A model generated the notes under the pieces. It worked only from the letters and a program-made list of their open reading frames with translations, did not search any database and had not been told where the DNA came from. The translations under genes and the position numbers were made by a program. A stretch of DNA of 6,387 nucleotides from Desulfuromonas sp. SDB. Its GTDB lineage: Bacteria; SDB-A. Below, in pieces: positions 1 to 5,910 of the stretch; position 1 is the first letter of the stretch, and every line of letters begins with the position of its first letter. The stretch covers positions 1 to 6,387 of the forward strand of contig LKUE01000213.1 of the NCBI GenBank assembly GCA_001412365.1, written 5' to 3'.

Positions 1-2
1 AG

Positions 3-125
3 TTCCATGAAAGTGCCATAATCATGACCATAGTGGGAGCGGTGATATTATTTGGCGGATTGATCTGGGCATTGAACCGTTCTCATCATCATCATCAAAA
101 TCCTCCTTCTTCAGGTCAGCAATGA
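3..125 (+). CDS. MetS-like NSS transporter small subunit, C-terminal part (5' end outside window)
   Basis: The open frame enters from the left edge and ends at TGA 123-125, giving 40 residues. It has one hydrophobic helix (SAIIMTIVGAVILFGGLIWAL) and a polar tail with four consecutive His (CAT repeats) and a Pro/Ser/Gln end. The pattern S-A-I-x-M-x-I-x-G-x-x-I-L-x-G-G-L is that of the very short single-helix subunits that accompany methionine/alanine importers of the neurotransmitter:sodium symporter family (MetS/MaAIMP type). In that family the protein is usually only 30-60 residues and starts a few residues before this motif, so probably only the start codon region is missing. The large transporter subunit would be expected just upstream, outside the window. 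The stop overlaps the next gene's ATG (ATGA), which suggests translational coupling. The His-rich tail is not a feature I know from the family. It could instead be the end of another single-pass membrane protein. Confidence 0.6.
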   Translation, partial: FHESAIIMTIVGAVILFGGLIWALNRSHHHHQNPPSSGQQ

Positions 126-976
126 TATCGGATTATTTCATTGACCTGGGATTTAAAGATGTTCGGGAAGGGATGTACGAACTGTTCCGGTTCGATGAGT
201 ACGGCATCCCTTTATACCATTATTCCTGGGGAGACTGCTACAATCCAGTATTTATCTGCCATTGGGGTTTGTACAATCTGTACTTATTTAAAACCCAGCA
301 GCAGCAGATTCATTTGGACAATTTCATCAAGGCGGTAAAATGGCTGGAGATATCCGGAGTTCAGGATGAGAGGGGATTATGCTATGAATTCAAATTTCCC
401 CTAACTAAATATAAAATTGATTTTCCCTGGATATCCGCAATGGGTCAAGGCAGGGCAGTATCAGTGCTGACCAGGGCATATCAGCTAACTCAGGACAAAT
501 TGTACCTGGATATGGCTCATCAAGCGTTACAACCGTTTTTTATAGATGCATCTCAGGGAGGGGTTCAATCTGAAATTGTAAAAGGATATATCTGGCTGGA
601 AGAATATCCCTGTTCCCCCCCCTCCCATGTACTTAACGGATTTATAATATCCTTGATGGGCTTGTACGATATCCTGGTGGTGGATCCCAGGGTCAAGCTG
701 AAAAAACTGTACGATCAACTGATCCAGTCATTGGTGCACAATCTGCCCAGATATGACTGCGGTTACTGGAGTTATTACAACCTTTATAAATACCGGGATC
801 TGGCTAATGTTGATTATCATAAATACCATATTCTCCTGCTGTGGAAGATGTACGAGCTGACTGAAAACAAAATCTTCTGGGAGTATTCACTGAAATGGGA
901 GAGATACCTTAACCGATCAATTAACCGGATACTCAGACATACAACCAGAATAAGACAGAGATTATTTAAATTTTAG
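122..976 (+). CDS. D-glucuronyl C5-epimerase C-terminal domain protein
   Basis: This 284-aa protein has no signal peptide or membrane helix and is probably cytoplasmic. The family (C5-epim_C; vertebrate GLCE) inverts C5 of glucuronate to iduronate in polysaccharides. Visible blocks are PWISAMGQGRAVSVLTRAY (102-120), IWLEEYP (157-163), HVLNGFIISLMGLYDI (169-184), YDCGYWSYYNL (211-221) and DYHKYHI (231-237). By eye they line up with vertebrate PGWYSAMAQGQAISTL, WYEEYPT, FVLNGFMYSLIGLYDL, YDTG..TIYDL and WDYHTTHI. Glu161, Tyr162, Tyr219 and Tyr232 therefore fall at the positions I recall as catalytic in GLCE. The N-terminal beta domains of animal enzymes are absent, so only the (alpha/alpha) barrel-like part is present. 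The last 20 residues are strongly basic. The start is ATG 122, overlapping the preceding stop, with a weak AGGT 5 nt before it. The substrate is unknown: it could be a uronate-containing polymer or a different polyuronide or sugar. No glycosyltransferase is visible nearby. Confidence 0.85.
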   Translation: MISDYFIDLGFKDVREGMYELFRFDEYGIPLYHYSWGDCYNPVFICHWGLYNLYLFKTQQQQIHLDNFIKAVKWLEISGVQDERGLCYEFKFPLTKYKIDFPWISAMGQGRAVSVLTRAYQLTQDKLYLDMAHQALQPFFIDASQGGVQSEIVKGYIWLEEYPCSPPSHVLNGFIISLMGLYDILVVDPRVKLKKLYDQLIQSLVHNLPRYDCGYWSYYNLYKYRDLANVDYHKYHILLLWKMYELTENKIFWEYSLKWERYLNRSINRILRHTTRIRQRLFKF

Positions 977-1016
977 AAAAAGGTGAAATGGGATTTTTTA
1001 ATTAAATCCCATTTCA
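977..1016 (-). terminator. Rho-independent terminator of the ABC exporter operon
   Basis: A perfect 13-bp stem (984-996 pairing with 1004-1016) has a 7-nt loop. Read on the minus strand it starts directly after the permease stop codon (1017-1019) and is followed by CC and five T (977-981). The plus strand has no T-tract after the stem (TCAATTCC), so the hairpin is a canonical terminator only for the minus-strand operon. It may still stop or stabilise the convergent epimerase transcript. Confidence 0.85.
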
Positions 1017-1817
1017 TCAATTCCCAACGCTTTCGTATCTTCTTAAATTGTAAAACCAAAATTTAACTGAAAAATAAAACAAGCCCAATCCAACTAGCAG
1101 AGTTATCAAGTGAAAGACACCATAATGACCTGCTCGGAGAATTGAAGCGGAGGGGAAAAAGGCGATGAAACTGACCGGAATGATGTAAATTAATACAAAC
1201 CTCAACCAATGAGCATAAATACTCACCGGATATTGGGAAAACTGGACAATTTCCATAAACGGTGTTCCCATAAAAGCAGTGCTCTTAATTTTAAAAGAAA
1301 CCGCCGAGAAAAACAGGAAATAGCTGGAAATCAGCAGGAAACTGCCGGTTAGTGAAATAATTAATTTGAAAAATATGAAAACATCAAAATTTAAGCACAA
1401 CTTAAACCAGCTGTAGGTTAATACCGCTATCCCCAGCACCACTGAATTTATCTCCATAATACTGTTGCCCAGTTCCAAAACAGTTATATAAAACAGAGGA
1501 TTAATCGGGTATTGTCTAATTAAATCTAATTTTCCCCTGATGATGTAGGAATTGGGAAACCATAAGCACCAGGAGAACAGCATGTAGAACAAACCGGTTA
1601 CAATGGTAAAATAACCAAAGATAAACAGCAACTCATAAAAAGACCATCCGTTAATGACCGGAATATAGCTGAATACCACTTTTAGAAAGATAATATTCAG
1701 TGCATTGTACAAGACGATGGTAAAAAAATAGGTAAAAAAATTCACCCGGTCGGCTACAAAATCCTGAAAATTCTTATGGGAAACAGATAGTAATATTTTA
1801 AGATATCTGTTCATCAT
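1017..1817 (-). CDS. ABC-2 type exporter permease (COG3694-like, second permease)
   Basis: This 266-aa integral membrane protein has about six hydrophobic helices (roughly residues 27-52, 60-87, 108-135, 148-174, 205-227 and 233-256). After helix 2 the stretch IIRGKLDLIRQYPINPLFY matches the family pattern of a Gly-x-Leu-Asp turn followed by a Pro-x-Asn-Pro-Leu segment. Near the end, QYPVSIYAHWLRFVLIYIIP and SFIAFFPSASIL match the second conserved block of the ABC2_membrane_6 (former DUF990) family. It would pair with the upstream permease and the ATPase to form an export complex in the cytoplasmic membrane. Translation starts at ATG 1817 or ATG 1814, preceded by GGTGG. The first ATG overlaps the upstream stop as ATGA, implying coupling. 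It is the last gene of the operon. The substrate cannot be read from sequence; characterised relatives include drug, antibiotic and toxin exporters. Confidence 0.85.
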   Translation of the reverse strand: MMNRYLKILLSVSHKNFQDFVADRVNFFTYFFTIVLYNALNIIFLKVVFSYIPVINGWSFYELLFIFGYFTIVTGLFYMLFSWCLWFPNSYIIRGKLDLIRQYPINPLFYITVLELGNSIMEINSVVLGIAVLTYSWFKLCLNFDVFIFFKLIISLTGSFLLISSYFLFFSAVSFKIKSTAFMGTPFMEIVQFSQYPVSIYAHWLRFVLIYIIPVSFIAFFPSASILRAGHYGVFHLITLLVGLGLFYFSVKFWFYNLRRYESVGN

Positions 1818-2614
1818 CCACCAAAAATTACCACTTTGTTGCGAATCCTACGGAAAAACAAACTGGTAATTAAACTTAAGGAAACCGCCCAAACCAGTTG
1901 AATAAAAATACTTATCAGTATTTCATCGGAATTTATCTTGCCTATGAATATTAAACTGGGAATGTAATTTACATAACGGTAGGGGAGTACAATTGAAATT
2001 TTCTCCACCCAGTCAGGGAAAAATGCCAGGGGTACCAGTGCGCCGGAAAGCAGTAATTTCAAGAACTTCTCCAACTGAATAAAACCTTCAATATTTTTAA
2101 AAAAAATACTTAACAATCCCACCAAAAATGAAATATTGTAAGCGATAAAAAATGATAGCTGTACTGATAACAAGAAAAAGATAATATTGAGAAAGCTGAT
2201 TAGATTGATATTGAAAAATACTACTGAAAAAATAAAAACCGGAACACCTATCATTACAAGATTTAAGAATTTTTGAGAATAAAATCTGATAAGATAATAA
2301 CCATACAGATTTACAGGCATTAGAAAATCATAGCCAATGTCTCCGTTTAAAAGCTGATTTTGAATATCATAGGAAACCGATTGAGTGTTAATAAAACTGT
2401 AAATTGCCCAAATTACAACAATATAATTGATCATATCGCTGAAATTAAATCCCTGAATTTGACTTTGCCCGGAAAAAACTGCCGACCACAGGAAGTACTG
2501 GACCGTAATCATAGCTAAAGCTGAAAAGAGATTTAGTAAATAATCCGCCCGATAGGCAAAATTCTCCTTAATATTGAGATCGATCAGCCGGGAATATTTA
2601 CTTACTGTTTTCAT
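1814..2614 (-). CDS. ABC-2 type exporter permease (COG4587-like, first permease)
   Basis: I start this at ATG 2614, giving 266 aa. The open frame continues upstream to 2665, but that would bury 68 nt in the ATPase gene. The shorter start leaves a 17-nt overlap and gives the family-like N-terminus KYSRLIDLNIKENFAYRADYLLNL. No strong ribosome binding site is seen, so coupling to ATPase translation is likely. There are about six hydrophobic helices. LLNGDIGYDFLMPVNLYGYY is the conserved cytoplasmic turn after helix 2. GALVPLAFFPDWVEKISIVL followed by PYRYVNYIPSLIFIGKI matches the late block of the ABC2_membrane_6 family (G-x-L-x-P-L-x-F-F-P-x-W). It is the same length as the following permease, so the two probably form a heterodimeric channel served by the ATPase encoded immediately upstream. 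Confidence 0.85.
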   Translation of the reverse strand: MKTVSKYSRLIDLNIKENFAYRADYLLNLFSALAMITVQYFLWSAVFSGQSQIQGFNFSDMINYIVVIWAIYSFINTQSVSYDIQNQLLNGDIGYDFLMPVNLYGYYLIRFYSQKFLNLVMIGVPVFIFSVVFFNINLISFLNIIFFLLSVQLSFFIAYNISFLVGLLSIFFKNIEGFIQLEKFLKLLLSGALVPLAFFPDWVEKISIVLPYRYVNYIPSLIFIGKINSDEILISIFIQLVWAVSLSLITSLFFRRIRNKVVIFGG

Positions 2615-3599
2615 AGATATTACGGATAATTTCATCCAGCGATTCAGTTTCAAGGTGAAAATCAATTATAGGATGCACCAGATCAATTTCTCTTAACTTT
2701 TTAAACAAGGGTTTTTCCCGGTTAAACTTAAAAATCAAATTATTTTTTTCACAAGTTTCAATTTTTTCGGGTTTAATTATCTTTTCAAATTCTCGGGGGT
2801 ATACAGTTTTTCCCGAACCAAATTCAATTTTTACCAAAATATCCTGCTGGGAGTACTGATCAATGAAATTTTCTTTTTTTCCGTCAAATAATTTTTTTCC
2901 ACGGTCAATTAATATAATCCGGGAAGCAATGTTTACATCATTAGTGTCATGGCTGGTAATAATTATAGTGGTTTTCAATTCCCGGTTAATTCTCTTCAAC
3001 TCCTCCCTGATCTTCCATTTTGCCCAGGAATCCAGACCAATAGTGGGCTCATCCAGAAATACAATTTGAGGAGAATGAAGGAGTATAGCTACCAATTCAC
3101 ATCTTATTCTCTGCCCCAGAGAAAGAACCCTAACTTGCTTTTTAACTATATCTTCTATCTCCAGATTAGAACATAAGAATCCCAGATTCTGCTGGTAAAT
3201 TTTATCTTCAATTTCATATAGATCCTTGAAAAACCGGTAGGTTTCCATAACCGGCAGATTCCAAAGTAATCTTGACCGGTTTCCAAACATGGTCCCGATA
3301 CTCTTTAGTATTTTATTTCTATGCTGGTTATAGGATTGTCCCAGGATTTGCAGATTTCCCGAATCAGGTTGAATTATTCCGGTCAGCATCTTTATTGTTG
3401 TAGATTTACCTGCTCCATTAGGACCAATGTAGGAAACCAGTTCACCGGGGTTGATATCAAAACTGATATCAGTTACTGCTCTGACTAATTGATGCTGGCG
3501 ATGGAATAGGTTTTGTAATGTTCCCTTGAAACCGCTTTTTAAATGGGGAACCTTGAAAGTTTTAATTAAATTTTCCGCTTTTATTACTGGATCATCCAT
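2598..3599 (-). CDS. ABC exporter ATP-binding protein (COG4586 / NatA-like)
   Basis: This 333-aa nucleotide-binding subunit powers the two permeases encoded after it. Visible motifs, numbered from ATG 3599, are Walker A GPNGAGKST (59-67), signature LSLGQRIRCELVAILLH (159-175), Walker B IVFLDEP (179-185), D-loop GLD (188-190) and switch His217 in TSHD. LSLGQ in place of LSGGQ, and the LFHR insertion before the core, are typical of the COG4586 branch. The Q-loop reads MFGNRSRLLWNLPV, so Asn107 replaces the usual Gln (FGQRSQLWWDLPV in relatives). A C-terminal extension of about 85 residues (250-333) follows the catalytic core. An in-frame GTG exists at 3608, but AGGTGA at 3605-3610 lies 5 nt before ATG 3599 and supports the latter. 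It overlaps the next permease by 17 nt. Confidence 0.92.
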   Translation of the reverse strand: MDDPVIKAENLIKTFKVPHLKSGFKGTLQNLFHRQHQLVRAVTDISFDINPGELVSYIGPNGAGKSTTIKMLTGIIQPDSGNLQILGQSYNQHRNKILKSIGTMFGNRSRLLWNLPVMETYRFFKDLYEIEDKIYQQNLGFLCSNLEIEDIVKKQVRVLSLGQRIRCELVAILLHSPQIVFLDEPTIGLDSWAKWKIREELKRINRELKTTIIITSHDTNDVNIASRIILIDRGKKLFDGKKENFIDQYSQQDILVKIEFGSGKTVYPREFEKIIKPEKIETCEKNNLIFKFNREKPLFKKLREIDLVHPIIDFHLETESLDEIIRNIYENSK

Positions 3600-3604
3600 A
3601 CTAA

Positions 3605-3610
3605 TCACCT
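3605..3610 (-). promoter_or_regulatory. Ribosome binding site deciding the ATPase start
   Basis: AGGTGA on the minus strand has a 5-nt spacer to ATG 3599. Its own GTG at 3608 is in frame but would have no upstream Shine-Dalgarno, so the ATG is preferred. Confidence 0.7.
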
Positions 3611-3739
3611 AAAATATTATTTATATTTCTACAATAATTTACTAAAAGTACTTATGTAAATTAACCTTAATATAGTTCAGGGTGTTTTATAATATAAAGA
3701 ATAATAATAATAATTAAATATTAGTTTTACAATAAATAT
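3611..3739. other. AT-rich intergenic gap between peptidase and ABC operon
   Basis: These 129 nt are almost entirely A/T, with five AAT units at 3700-3714 and a 12-nt AT palindrome at 3732-3743 touching the peptidase stop. I find no GC-containing hairpin with a T-tract after the peptidase, so read-through into the exporter genes is possible. Several TATA-like boxes on the minus strand (for example around 3680-3695) could serve as a promoter for the ABC operon. None has a convincing paired -35, so I do not assign one. Confidence 0.5.
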
Positions 3740-5185
3740 TTATATTCTGAAAAAGTAATCAGTATTCAAGTCTTCTTCGGTAGATTCACTGAGAATTTCT
3801 TGGATAGGTTTTTCATTCCCCGGTTGGTAGTAATTTTGTTCGATATAATCAAAAACTTCCGGTTTCAGATAACTTCCGAATTTCCTGTAAATATTTGATA
3901 TTACTTGATTTGAAATTATGTTGGCAATGATATAAGAGTACTCATTGAATGGAAATTTAACATAGCTGACAAATAGCTCTCCCCAGTTTCTCCTTTCTTT
4001 TAAACCAGTCCACTGGTACATAATTTTCTTATATAAATTATCCGCTTCTTTCACCTTAAGTTCTTTTTCATACAATTCAGATTCAAATAAAAATCGAATT
4101 ATATTTCCCAGAAAGATATTATAATTACTGCTGATTATGGATTTAGAAATAATGTTCAGTTCATCTTCATTATCTACATACTGACCTAAACTTTCCGGCA
4201 ATACCAGGAGCTTATCCACTAATCCGGCCATTGCTTCACAGTAGTAGGCAGGAGTTAATTTAAAGATATAATCTTCAGTGTTTATACTGGCTAAATGCAA
4301 GGCATGGCCGAATTCATGAAATAAACAGTACAGATAATCGGACAGAGGTACTTTCGTATTAACAAAAATCCTTATATCATCGGGTATTGAAATATCAATA
4401 CATTCATTGGATTGATTGGATTCTTTAGTTGAATCGGTCTTTTTAAAGGTTATCCCTTTGTAATTTGCACTGATGCCCCATTGATTTAAAAATCCATTTA
4501 AAAGATCATAACCTGAATTAATAGAAAAATACTTACTTGAAACTTCATTGTTATCATTGAAGTTTTTCCTGCTCTCCTTCTGAATTAAATCATTTCTGGT
4601 TATTTTTATCAGTTCATCTTTTAATGAAAATATTATATTTTTTAATTGTTCATAGGAAATATCATCATTTACCAGACAAAGATCTAAAAACGATGAATAT
4701 CCCTGCTTTTTTGACAAGTAATTTCTTCTGTTGATAATATTTAATATCTTCTGCTTATACTGATTAAAAAATTTATCCTTGAGATCTGTATAATGTTTTT
4801 TTTCTTCGGCATTTTCACTGCAATTTATTTTACTCTGTAGTTCCATTACTCCAAATTTTTTCCCTTCAATTTTAACTGCTTTGTCCAGCATCAAATCTGA
4901 TGCCTGCTCAAAAGCAGCATTGATTTCCTGATCATATTCAATCATTTTCCGGGAAAAATAACTTTTTAAAAGCAACCATTTCCGTTTCTCCAATTTATCT
5001 TCTAATTTACCTAAATTTCTGTGGATAAATGAAATTATTTCCCGGTCATAAAAGAATGGTCTGTATTTATTTAATATTTTTTCTCGATGTAAGGGTTCAT
5101 TATTGACCAGATGATCCCAATAGCTAAGATTACATTCCCGATGGATTTTTTCTAATTCAATATTTATATATTCATAACTATTCAT
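3740..5185 (-). CDS. M3-like zinc oligopeptidase (HEFGH...E)
   Basis: This 481-aa protein is without signal peptide or membrane helices, so a cytoplasmic metallopeptidase is likely. The zinc site is HEFGHALH, with His290, Glu291 (general base) and His294. The third ligand is probably Glu317 in YYCEAMAGLVDKLL, 23 residues on, as expected for gluzincins of the M3/M2 type. The C-terminal region (FPFNEYSYIIANIISNQV, then YYQPGNEKPIQEILSESTEEDL) resembles the end of M3 oligopeptidases. The N-terminal 280 residues are helical and charged, consistent with the clam-shell fold that limits substrates to short peptides. It is shorter than typical PepF/M3 enzymes (about 560-680 aa), and assignment to an exact family is uncertain. 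ATG 5185 is preceded by a weak AGAAG. It overlaps by 8 nt the restored reading frame of the upstream acetyltransferase gene, suggesting coupled translation. Confidence 0.8.
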   Translation of the reverse strand: MNSYEYINIELEKIHRECNLSYWDHLVNNEPLHREKILNKYRPFFYDREIISFIHRNLGKLEDKLEKRKWLLLKSYFSRKMIEYDQEINAAFEQASDLMLDKAVKIEGKKFGVMELQSKINCSENAEEKKHYTDLKDKFFNQYKQKILNIINRRNYLSKKQGYSSFLDLCLVNDDISYEQLKNIIFSLKDELIKITRNDLIQKESRKNFNDNNEVSSKYFSINSGYDLLNGFLNQWGISANYKGITFKKTDSTKESNQSNECIDISIPDDIRIFVNTKVPLSDYLYCLFHEFGHALHLASINTEDYIFKLTPAYYCEAMAGLVDKLLVLPESLGQYVDNEDELNIISKSIISSNYNIFLGNIIRFLFESELYEKELKVKEADNLYKKIMYQWTGLKERRNWGELFVSYVKFPFNEYSYIIANIISNQVISNIYRKFGSYLKPEVFDYIEQNYYQPGNEKPIQEILSESTEEDLNTDYFFRI

Positions 5186-5252
5186 CTATACTTCTGCACA
5201 TTTGAACGAGATTTTTAACTCTTTTACCAGTAAACCTGAATCCATGTTTTTT
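5178..5252 (-). other. Out-of-frame C-terminal part of the GNAT gene, with the A6 frameshift site
   Basis: On the minus strand CAA AAA ACA TGG leads into the short tail. Skipping one A of the six at 5247-5252 leads to CAT GGA TTC and then 22 residues (HGFRFTGKRVKNLVQM... ending SIDE) before TAG 5178-5180. The F-Y-Q-K-H-G-F-R-F-T-G run is classic GNAT motif B sequence. Its stop lies 8 nt inside the peptidase gene, a normal operon overlap. Possible causes are a real one-base insertion, a homopolymer sequencing error, or slippage. Confidence 0.75.
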
Positions 5253-5652
5253 GATAAAATCTAATTGCCCTGGGATTGTTTTCTGAAACATCAAGGTAAA
5301 TTTTCTGGCACTGGTATTTTTTCATCAGAGAAAACACAAACTCCATAATTATTTCACTTATTCTTCTTCCCCTGTATTGTTCAATAAGATAATTAAATCT
5401 GAGAAATCCAATTTCAGGCTTTTTCTCAACCTGGAAAATATCTACAAAACCTATTATTTTTTGATCATTGATAATCATCGAACAGAAATTTACATTTCTT
5501 TTCTGAGTATTCACAACTGCCTTAATATAATTTTTCCGGTCCAGTTCAGGATCATCGGGCAGATCACCGGTGATCTTTTTAGTATCCATTAAAAATTCAG
5601 ATACAATTTCCCGGTCGGAATGAAGGTTGAAAGGTCGGAAAGTGATATTCAA
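5224..5652 (-). CDS. GNAT family N-acetyltransferase, C-terminus frameshifted
   Basis: As read, this gives 142 aa with the GNAT fold: N-terminal strand ITFRPFN, then a central strand KIIGFVDIFQ (65-74). Motif A is around FNYLIEQYRGRRISEIIMEFV (86-106), which binds the acetyl-CoA pyrophosphate. Motif B is IYLDVSENNPRAIRFYQK (118-135). After Lys135 the protein runs into a non-GNAT tail (TWIQVYW) and stops. Dropping one base from the A6 run (T6 at 5247-5252 on the plus strand) instead gives HGFRFTGKRVKNLV and further residues to a TAG at 5178-5180. That is the expected GNAT ending, for about 157 aa in total. The start is TTG 5652, the first codon after an in-frame stop, with AAGGG 11 nt upstream. 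An ATG at 5662 is out of frame. Motif A has Arg97 where Gly/Ala is usual. The acetyl acceptor is unknown. Confidence 0.8.
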   Translation of the reverse strand: MNITFRPFNLHSDREIVSEFLMDTKKITGDLPDDPELDRKNYIKAVVNTQKRNVNFCSMIINDQKIIGFVDIFQVEKKPEIGFLRFNYLIEQYRGRRISEIIMEFVFSLMKKYQCQKIYLDVSENNPRAIRFYQKTWIQVYW

Positions 5653-5691
5653 TTATTTTCATACCCTTAATAAATTACTGGCAATCCGATA

Positions 5692-5910
5692 TTAAGAAAA
5701 GTAAGGGGCAAGTCCCAGGATGGTATGAACAATCGCCAGAATCATGGAAAAAGCAGCCATCCGGGGATGAAGATTATAGGGAATTTTCTTAAAAACCTTT
5801 TTTCTCAGAAAGGGCAATAAAAAGGTAATGGTAAAACTCAACAATACCAATATTCCCAGCCACATCACCAGTGGTTTCCCCAATATAGGAAAATAGGTAA
5901 TTCTGGTCAT
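5692..5910 (-). CDS. Small two-helix membrane protein with H-X13-H pair, putative heme-binding
   Basis: This is a 72-aa protein with two hydrophobic helices (about 13-34 and 50-68) joined by a basic loop (RKKVFKKIP), which should face the cytoplasm. His48 in NLHPRM and His62 in AIVHTILG lie 14 positions apart at the start and middle of helix 2. That is the spacing by which one helix of cytochrome b or ferric-reductase-type proteins contributes one ligand to each of two stacked hemes. One such helix per chain would require a dimer or a partner, so heme binding is an inference. It directly follows the b5 lipoprotein. The stop and start share one base (TGATG), and AAGGAGG at 5915-5921 sits 4 nt before ATG 5910. 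The ATG at 5913 is too close to that site. I do not recognise a named family. Confidence 0.7.
   Translation of the reverse strand: MTRITYFPILGKPLVMWLGILVLLSFTITFLLPFLRKKVFKKIPYNLHPRMAAFSMILAIVHTILGLAPYFS

Noticed and set aside
2615-2665. Longer N-terminus for the first permease, starting at 2665 or 2635.
   Set aside because: It would overlap the ATPase by 38-68 nt and adds residues not expected before the conserved KYSRLIDLNIKE start.
2863-3176. Plus-strand open frames of 68 and 75 codons opposite the ATPase gene.
   Set aside because: They are mirror frames of a well-supported ABC ATPase and show no family motif or ribosome binding site.
3440-3472. Two close copies of TGATATC in the ATPase gene.
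   Set aside because: They encode the repeated Asp-Ile of TDISFDIN in the normal ABC core, so this is coding coincidence.
3700-3714. Five AAT units in the intergenic gap, considered as a repeat array.
   Set aside because: Too short and simple; it fits the general AT richness of the gap.
5561-5580. 16-nt perfect palindrome (AGATCACC/GGTGATCT) followed by T5 on the plus strand, resembling a terminator or operator.
   Set aside because: It lies inside the GNAT coding region (encoding KITGD), has no loop spacer, and there is no plus-strand gene for it to terminate.
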